From Siphonodentalium dalli (lineage: Eukaryota > Mollusca > Scaphopoda > Gadilida > Siphonodentaliidae), in the NCBI GenBank assembly GCA_032622095.1, contig CP136064.1, positions 136,853,954 through 136,917,953 on the forward strand: a stretch of DNA of 64,000 nucleotides, given 5' to 3'. Below are positions 56,830 to 64,000 of this stretch, in pieces. The notes beneath the pieces were generated by a model. That model had not been told where the DNA came from and made no database searches. It worked only from the letters and a program-made list of their open reading frames with translations. Made by a program: the position numbers and the translations under genes. The first letter of the stretch is position 1, and each line of letters begins with the position of its first letter.

Positions 56830-58250
56830 ATCCATGTCAGCATCTCTGTCCCTGGTGTCCCAGAAATTGGTGTCTCACTCCCAGAGCTCTAGTATATTTT
56901 ATTAAAGGGATATCTCCTGCACAGATATATACCATTTCCATGGCCATAAAAAGGGAATTAAGGGTTACTACTATCTAACTTACCCATAAATTATTGGCAT
57001 GACCTGGTGTATCAACTAGCAACACAAGAGGAGCATTGGGCTAATTTTAACCTGTTTTAATTAGCCTGAGTACTCAACAGTCAACTGTGAGTGTGTGTCC
57101 AACAAGGATAATCCGTAATTACATATTATCAGCATCCATCTATCCAAAGAATTTATGTCTCCTTCCCGTAACTCTAGTAATTATTTGTATGATGTTTTTT
57201 TTAATGTATTATTGCACAGATTTGGGCCCTTACTATGGTCATATATTATAGCATGCATGTGGTGTCACTGTATGAGGGCTTGCTTACCTCATATGGTTTA
57301 CTTATTGACTTAAATCAGAGGAAATAACCCTATTTTCATATTATCAGCATCCCTGTCAAAAAAGATTGGTGTCTCATTCCTGGAGCTTTGGTGTCCTCGA
57401 GCTCTAGTTCTTTTTATTGCACAAATCTATAGTATTGCCATGGTCATATAGTTCCACCGAGGGCTTGCTTCCCTCATATGGTGTACCTGTATACTCGAAA
57501 ATTGATGAAAATCAAAGTCGCCCCGACTAATACAGAATAACTAATATATACTGAAGATATTATAATGCTATCACGAGTCGCTCCAACTAAAACAGAAGGT
57601 GATACTATTGCGAGTCAGCCATTTTGATAAAGAAGTTGGGCTAGCTCCCTACCCATCCAAACCAATGAAACCAAGAGGTGATATGTCAATAGGAGTTAAT
57701 GCTAAGTTATGGAGAAACCTATTTATTCACCAGGGGTGTTTAGTTACCTATAACCATGAATTGCGCATAAGCGCAATGATTGCACTGAAGCATAATTATT
57801 TGCGCTTAAGCGCAATTAATTGCACTTAAGCACAATTGATTACGCTCAAGTGTTAAGTGCAATTGATTGTGCTTAAGCACAATTAATTGAAGCATTTCTG
57901 TCCTTGGTGTCCTAATAAGTGCCTCACTCCCAGAGCTGTAGTATATTTTATTAAAGGGACATCTCCTGCATAGATATATACCATTTCCATGGCCGTAAAT
58001 AGGCAATTAGGGGTTACTGGGGGTTTGCTTCCCTCATATATGGTGTACTTATTGACTTGAAATAGGGGGAAAACCCCTATTTTCATAATATCAGCATCCC
58101 TGTCCCCAAGAATGTGTGTCTCCATCCCTGAGATATAGTATTGTTATAAAAGAGACATATCCTGCACAGATCTATACCATTCCCATGGTCATAAAACATC
58201 TTGGGGTTACTGGGGGATTGTTTCCATCATATGGTGGGTCTATATAAACT
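56830..58250 (+). repeat. Diverged tandem array, about 200-300-bp units, ~5 copies
   Basis: The marker TCAGCATCCCTGTCC-like, followed by GGTGTCTCACTCCCAGAGCT, CCTGCACAGATATATACCAT, TTCCATGGCCATAAA, GGGTTACTGGGGG and CTTGCTTCCCTCATATGG, recurs near 56838, 57130, 57348, 57890 and 58090. Copies are substantially diverged and of unequal length. Non-coding. Confidence 0.7.
57760..57892. repeat. Array of palindromic ~20-bp units (TTGCGCTTAAGCGCAA type)
   Basis: Successive palindromes TTGCGCTTAAGCGCAA, TTGCACTTAAGCACAA, a longer TTACGCTCAAGTGTTAAGTGCAA and TTGTGCTTAAGCACAA are joined by AATTAATT/AATTGATT. Isolated AAGCTTAAGCG-like words continue to 58440 and near 60110 and 60400. Confidence 0.7.
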
Positions 58251-58254
58251 TTAT

Positions 58255-59335
58255 TGATGTGTTTAGGCCTGTGCCATTTGAAATTAATTCATGGGGGAAT
58301 CAATGTTTTGAGCTTAAGCGTAAATAAATAATAAATGTGAAAATGCTTGAGGAATGAGGGTAAATAAAATATGCTTAAGTGTAGATCAATTATACCTAAA
58401 ATGTAAATTAGTTATGCTTATACATAAATAATTACACTCCCATAGAGCTCCCCTCAAGCTGAAATTGATGCAACCACATATATTGTCTGCATACCAGTAG
58501 AATCTTTCAATGGCAGATATTATATACCGGGGGGGGGGGGGCCTTAGTGCAGTGGAGATGACATTAATCTATGTCTTTTTGCATATGGGACGGTGGGGTG
58601 AAAAAATTCCTTCACCACACTATTACAAAAGAACCTTCCAGAAACGTAAAACTTAAATAAATAAACTTGTCTTGATGTCGCTAATGCATAGATCATTGTG
58701 TGAATGGAAAATGAGCGAGCAACTGACATTAAATGTCACTATCAACGGATAGGAAGTATCTGACTATCAATGGGTAAAAAATATCTGTCATCAGTGCATC
58801 AAGCCAATCAGTGAATTATTTGCTTGTCTAACAACTTATATGATCTCTGGCAAGACCTAAAGTATCCAAGTCTGATAGAGTGATGTGACTATGTTTATTT
58901 CCATCAAAACAGCTTCTGAAACAGGTTAAACTGTTATTTGAACTAAATGAGATAGATCATTCCCAGTCATATGAGTAATATCAGTACAGCTTTATTCAGT
59001 TTTGAACCAAATTTAGTGAAATTTGGGAGGTGGGTGTATACAAATTGGGAGTAAAAAACATTGGTTTTGCAGGTTTGGTGGTGATGGGTCCCCGAAAATG
59101 CCAGATGCAAAAAAAAATTCATTCCTTCCTGCAAATTTTTGACTACCCCCATCCCCCTGCTCCACCTACAATCTTTGCATCAGCTTATACCATTATACCT
59201 GAGATAAGATAGCCGAAGAACCCAATCATGCTTCAGGATAAGCTAATTTATTGTGCTGCATAAATCATATATGCTAAGCATAGTCAGTTAATACATGTTA
59301 ACACATCCTCCAATAAAGGGGTTTCAGTTTTTAAT
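58255..59335. other. No recognisable gene; poly-G at 58529-58542
   Basis: Contains scattered GCTTAAG words and a 12-14-base G run. No ORF with domain resemblance. Confidence 0.45.
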
Positions 59336-59339
59336 TTTC

Positions 59340-60060
59340 CAACAATTGGAAAGATATAGGTACCAGTCCCTTTCGATCATTTTTTGTACCCACCCACCCC
59401 ACCGCCAATTTGTTTCCGTTTACGGCAGGGGGGGGGGGGGGGGGGTGACAAAAAAAAATTCCGGCACGTATGCCGGGGTGGGTGGGTGGTCAAAGCCACC
59501 AACAAGCAATTTTTTCCGCAACTAAAAAAAAAGATTCCTGCTTGTTTTTTAGTGTTTTGGCAATGAGTTGGGCTTCAAACCCACTTTGAATGAGAGAAAT
59601 AATGTAATTCTAACTGTAAACTGACTGCAGGCAGTTATCGTGTTGTATTTTGTTGCAAATTTTGAAATCCAAGATGGCCGCTGGCAGCCATGTTTTTTTG
59701 GCCGAATGACCTCAAAATGACTCATTCCTATTTACATGTCCATGTTAACATCCATGATAAATAGTATGCACAGAAATTATTATACAGCTGTTTACAGTGA
59801 ATTCCCCCCCCCCAAATCTCTGTTTTAGTGTTAAACGGGGGGGTGGGTGTCAAAAAATGGTCGGAAAAAACTGCCGAAAACGGAAAAAAATTTGGCGGTG
59901 GGGGTGGGTGGGTACAAAAAATGATCGAAAGGGAAAAAATGCCATACGTGCCTGAAATTTTTTTCCGACCCCCCCCCCCTGTTTATGGCAGTTTTTTTCG
60001 ACCATACTCCAGGGGGGGGGAATTTTCTTTTTCACCCCCTCCCCTGGAGTATATGCAAAG
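59340..60060 (-). repeat. Dispersed repeat, copy 2 (inverted relative to 16430-16990)
   Basis: Reverse complement shares the same ordered blocks as 16430-16990, including GTAAACAGCTGTATA, GTTAACATGGACATG, GGCCATCTTGGATTTCAAAA and TTGGCAATGAGTTGGG (complement). Copy 2 contains the CATTTTTTGTACCCACC block at both ends (59370 and 59910 complement), so it is itself partly palindromic. G/C homopolymers lie at 59427-59446, 59807-59816 and 59972-59980. Confidence 0.7.
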
Positions 60061-60213
60061 TTAATGCAAATTTACTGATATAAGCTAATTATGATAAAAC
60101 AATTCAATTAAGCTTTAAGCATAAATATATTGCTCTGAAGTATCATTGTATTATGGTAAATCATAATTCAGTTACCCTTAACCACCATTGTTTGTTTTAC
60201 CTCTCTCACCTTG

Positions 60214-60489
60214 GATAAAATGGTATGACATAAATGGTATCAGTGTGTGGAGCCTTCCCCTATTAGTTGACTCAAAGACTGAGATACTACTATGTCAAAG
60301 GTTTCAACTTGAGAGCGGAATTCTGAAAGAGCATGTCTGAACTATGTGTGAGTGAATTGTGCTTCAGTCTAATTCATGAGAATGGATTACTCTTATTAAG
60401 CGAACCATTATTTCGCTTAAGACAGCCAAGGGTATAATAAGTGACGGCATTGCCTACACTGATACCATTTATGTCATACCATTTTATCA
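60214..60489. mobile_element. MITE with 36-bp terminal inverted repeats
   Basis: Left GATAAAATGGTATGACATAA, ATGGTATCAGTGTGTGG; right CCTACACTGATACCATTTAT, GTCATACCATTTTATC: complementary with one or two mismatches. A small internal hairpin AAGCGAA/TTCGCTT lies at 60398-60420. Non-coding, 276 bp. Confidence 0.7.
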
Positions 60490-61486
60490 GCTAATACTGG
60501 TAAATGTGAATTCGGGTCCCACATACTATAGGAATACACACACCGCTGCACACTGTGGGTCAAATATAGAAAAATTTTGACAAAAATCAGCTCAAATAAG
60601 GTTGAAAACAGACATTTCTCTAAATATAAGTCATGTGACAAATGTGCAGGTTGCTACATGTACCTATTATTATTGTTGCAACACATGCCGAAATAAATTT
60701 ATGAACTAAAAAGATCTTAAATCAGTTTGAAAACAAGCATAAGTCTAGTAGATCTGAAATTTTGAAATGGATGAAACCCAAACATGGCTGATGAATCTTA
60801 AATACATGAAAATATCTAGGGTTATGTTAATTAGCCTTGATAATAGTGCAAGGTTACCTCTAAAGTGCACATAATTTATCTGATCATTGTGCGAGTATAA
60901 ACAAAAGTTTTACTTTTTTCAACATATAATGAATTTCCCTTTCAAAATATAGTCCATATATCAATGTATATGGATTTCTATGTGTTTTTTCCCTTTCAAA
61001 ATTCATGTGAACTCTATTATTCTGATTTATATGCAACTGTGCATGGGTGCACTGGAAGCCCTTGTGGCAGATATTTTTGTATCTGTATTTCTGGCATGGG
61101 GGATGTCCTAGGCATTGATTGAACCATAATTTGTGTGAATAAATGGTTGCTTTGGCTCCCTAATGTTCTCATCTTGTGGGTAGAGTTTGAAAAATCTTCA
61201 AAAATGAGGTCCTGTCCCATCATGTATGGTCATAGAATGGTGCACTGGACCTAAATCATGAATATATTAGATTAACACAACTGATAGTTGTTTTAAATAC
61301 TACTTCCTGGTCACAAATGCTTGAAACATATGTTTTGTGTCCATGACTGGTAAATATAATGTTTAATTAGGTGAATAGCTATTGGACTCACAGAGAGTGA
61401 TAATTTGATGGATTTCACAAGTCGCAGTATCAGTATAATAAGTTGTGAACTTGTGAGGCAGATGTTGGGTTAAATTAGCCAAGTTA
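60490..61486. other. No recognisable feature
   Basis: AT-rich, non-coding; no repeat partner or domain seen. Confidence 0.45.
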
Positions 61487-61488
61487 TA

Positions 61489-63687
61489 CAGTAATGCCCT
61501 AAGTAATCGACCTGTTAACCAAAGCAGAAGTATGGGTAACATTTCAGGATTTAGTCAGAAATGTGGCTTGTTGCCATTCATCAGAAAGCTCTCCCCGAGA
61601 TTCACTACCTTTATACATTTCTATTTTCAGACTATATTAATGATGGAAAACGAGAGATGTGGTTAACTCATCAGGACAAATCATTAGAATGTAATAATGT
61701 GAGTACCATAATGATACGCATAAATGATTATTGTATTTTGCATGCAGATCTTTAGTAACATCAACAATCAGCACTGACTGGTACAATGTACATGTAGCTG
61801 TATATGTAGCCATAAATCAATGACTTTTGGGATAAAAACATATTTCTATATAATCTACTTTTGTTGATATATTAAAGAGATTAAACTACTAACTAATACC
61901 AATATTAGTGATAATGACTTTTGTTGGTGAAAAAATTTGACTTTTTTATATTAATCCCAGAGACTACAATTATCTGCTGAAGTAAAAATATATGATGTGG
62001 TATATAGACTGTTTTTACTTTTGTCACATTCTCAGGGTCAAAGTATCCTGATTATAGAATATATTCTTCAGTCATATTTAAATTTGTGCAGTACATTGTA
62101 CTATTTTTCGCTAGTGTGCATTTATTATTCACATGTGTATAGCTAAATCATGGTTAGATATTTTAAGTTGAATTTCTTCTAAAATATAAACATATATATT
62201 CCAGACTGAAGGAATTTTTGTCAAGATGATCTTTAATATGCACAAGTATTTTCAGCGATAATGAAGAACTGAAATTGTCATCATTTACAAAAATATTTGT
62301 AAGTTTAGAAGTCGCTCAGAATTTAAAATAGAGCGAAACATAGTACTGCACAAATTCAAATATGAGTAAGGTATACAATTGATATACAGGGGATCCTAGT
62401 AGTTCAGTCAGTATTGGGCATGAATAAGGAATCAGAATTCCTAATTGAAAAGATGTGTACTAGTATTTAAATATCGTACATGTATATGGTACATGTATAT
62501 TTATTCCAAAAATATATAGCATATTTAATTTGTGGTAGACAATTATATCATCTCAGCCATAAAGCTTTCTCTTCCAGAATCATTCCGATAACCAAGATGG
62601 ACACAGTTTAAATTGAAAAGCACAGTATGACATCATTTGAACTAACCATTGCTTGATCTGCATGTTAATCAGGAATGAGATTTTCTTCATGGCATTGCCG
62701 AGAAAGTGCATCGAACATAGCAATATATCTTTTTCAATATCATTGTCATTATTGTGTTACTTCACAAAACTGCTGGTAACATTGTAAGAATGTAATGATT
62801 GTACATGTGCCAATTCGCTAAATTCAAGTCTGTTTAATGACCTGCAGTTGTGCAATTACTTGGAGTCTTGTCCTTCCAGCTATATCTACATCTCTCTCTC
62901 CATTAGAACCTATAATAGAACGATAACAATATTTTATGTTATAGAAACCAACATCACTATATAAAGGAGACTGGTGCTGCCTAACTCATGGAGTGTGTGA
63001 CTCACTGGAATTGGCGTCAAGTTTTGGATAGCAGATCTTGAATGTTAGTAACCAGAAAAAGTGAATAGTTTCAGTCGAGGCCAACAAACAGTGCAAAAGA
63101 CAATAACTTTCAGTTTAGTTTAATTGTTATTCTCATTAAAATTATAAAATAACAATTCTTGTAATATCAATCCACAAGCAATGCTATATATTAAGGTTGG
63201 CAAAATTGTAAAGTTTGATGTCTAATCTATACTGGCCTTTAGTGAAGAATTGAATATGAGGTCACTCTCCCTCAGACAATTTTTTTTACAACAACAGACA
63301 TTTTATGAAACTTGTTTTTATAACATGATTATATAAGTGCAGTTATCATCAAAACATGAAAGAAACATATATGCTGTCTCATATATTCATCCCTAGATAT
63401 TGAATCAAATAAAATACATGTGCCACTGCCAAATAAATTGTGTTCTAAACATCGTAATATTTTTGTCCCACAATATATATTTCTAGTGACGGAAATGTCT
63501 GTTGAGTGGTGCCTTTTAACTTCTTAACTAAAGCAGAATTATGGGTAACTTTTCAGGATTTAGTCGGAAATATGGGTTGTTGCCATTCATCGGAAAGCTC
63601 TCCCGAGAGCCATATTTCCGACTAAATCCTGAAAAGTTACCCATTATTCTGCTTTGGTTAAGAGGTCGATTACTGAGGGCATTACTG
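61489..63687. mobile_element. 2.2-kb non-autonomous TIR element with TA target (pogo/Tc1-like ends)
   Basis: Left end TA|CAGTAATGCCCTAAGTAA, TCGACCTGTTAACCAAAGCA, GAAGTATGGGTAAC; right end (reverse complement) TA|CAGTAATGCCCTCAGTAA, TCGACCTCTTAACCAAAGCA, GAATAATGGGTAAC. TIR similarity continues for about 75-110 bp. TA dinucleotides flank both sides and CAGT termini are usual for pogo/Tc1-mariner relatives. No transposase ORF inside. Near the right end (63528-63608) an inverted extra copy of the subterminal region forms a palindrome with the right TIR. Confidence 0.7.
63528..63663. repeat. Palindrome formed by a duplicated subterminal region
   Basis: AAAGCAGAATTATGGGTAAC, TTTTCAGGATTTAGTCGGAA, ATATGG (63531-63576) is inverted at 63611-63656, with a central GGAAAGCTCTCCCGAGAG region. 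Confidence 0.75.
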
Positions 63688-63689
63688 TA

Positions 63690-64000
63690 TGTCTATTATT
63701 CATTTGGAGGGAATTCAGGATACACCAACATATAGAAAATATCATAAGGGAACTACTTGTCACTGAGTATTTAGTAAAGAACCTTTGACAAGCTAATCTG
63801 TAGATACAAACTACATCAGTTATAACAAAAAAATGTTTCAAATGTCCGCTCTCAGAATTCTAATGTACATGAATGTACCTGTCAATATTCCAGTGGTGCA
63901 ATCCTCAAACCATGCTGACACCCATCGGTCTCAATCATTCTTTCATTCCTTCTATTCATATTCTGTGCTTGGACTGGGCTACAAGTGCATGAACAACTGA
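63690..64000. other. No recognisable feature
   Basis: Short non-coding flank to the window edge. Confidence 0.4.

Noticed and set aside
1-64000. tRNA, rRNA, CRISPR arrays, prokaryotic operons or bacterial defence genes
   Set aside because: None seen. Introns, LINEs, copia and Helitron-like repeats show a eukaryotic genome, and the regular repeats lack a spacer structure.

Overview
This window looks like repeat-saturated intergenic or intronic DNA from a marine invertebrate, most likely a mollusc or another lophotrochozoan. I base that on AT-rich sequence with many ACATGTA/TACATGTAC words, a GalEa/CoMol-like Ty1/copia element, Penelope-like and several non-LTR retroelements, Helitron-like repeats, and one clean spliced exon of an SLC6 transporter. 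The species cannot be fixed from the sequence. No bacterial-style operons, rRNA or tRNA genes, or CRISPR arrays were seen.

Layout. 0-6.4 kb: two decayed non-LTR retrotransposons, then a Penelope-like element (minus strand) interrupted by a 2.2-kb GC-rich foldback element made of ~140-bp monomers, with an 8-bp target duplication. 6.5-12.8 kb: small foldback elements, two head-to-tail Helitron-like repeats and a third inverted copy, a LINE 3' fragment, and the SLC6 exon at 11411-11545, the only convincing host coding sequence. 12.9-15.7 kb: a 5'-truncated non-LTR element with a long open reverse transcriptase. 17.0-29.3 kb: a 12.3-kb inverted-repeat structure whose left arm contains a 6.6-kb DNA transposon (18442-25034). 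That transposon has TIRs, a 3-bp duplication and a decayed ~1,560-codon gene with a Cys/His finger, a transposase-like core, a FEN1/XPG-type nuclease module and a C-terminal CXC cysteine motif. It is best compared with the XPG-bearing Academ elements. 32.5-34.6 kb: another decayed LINE. 34.9-42 kb: palindrome clusters, a 2.8-kb inverted-repeat element and two copies of a foldback family carrying CCGCCATTTTGG-type words. 42.1-49.8 kb: a Helitron-like insertion with exact ends, supported by an empty-site paralogue 1.2 kb upstream. It carries a complete 5,000-bp copia element (106-bp identical LTRs, GATAT duplication). 50-64 kb: MITEs with TTAA or TA targets, a diverged ~200-bp tandem array, a palindromic 20-bp array, a CXC-like coding fragment and a 2.2-kb TIR element.

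How it fits together: almost everything recognisable is transposon-derived, and the insertions are nested, which gives relative ages. Foldback is inside Penelope; the Academ-like element is inside a foldback arm; copia is inside Helitron, which is inside a foldback copy. The SLC6 exon suggests that part of the window is an intron of a transporter gene whose other exons are not visible. No host regulatory circuit can be reconstructed. Every boundary given was read by eye, and percent identities were not computed.
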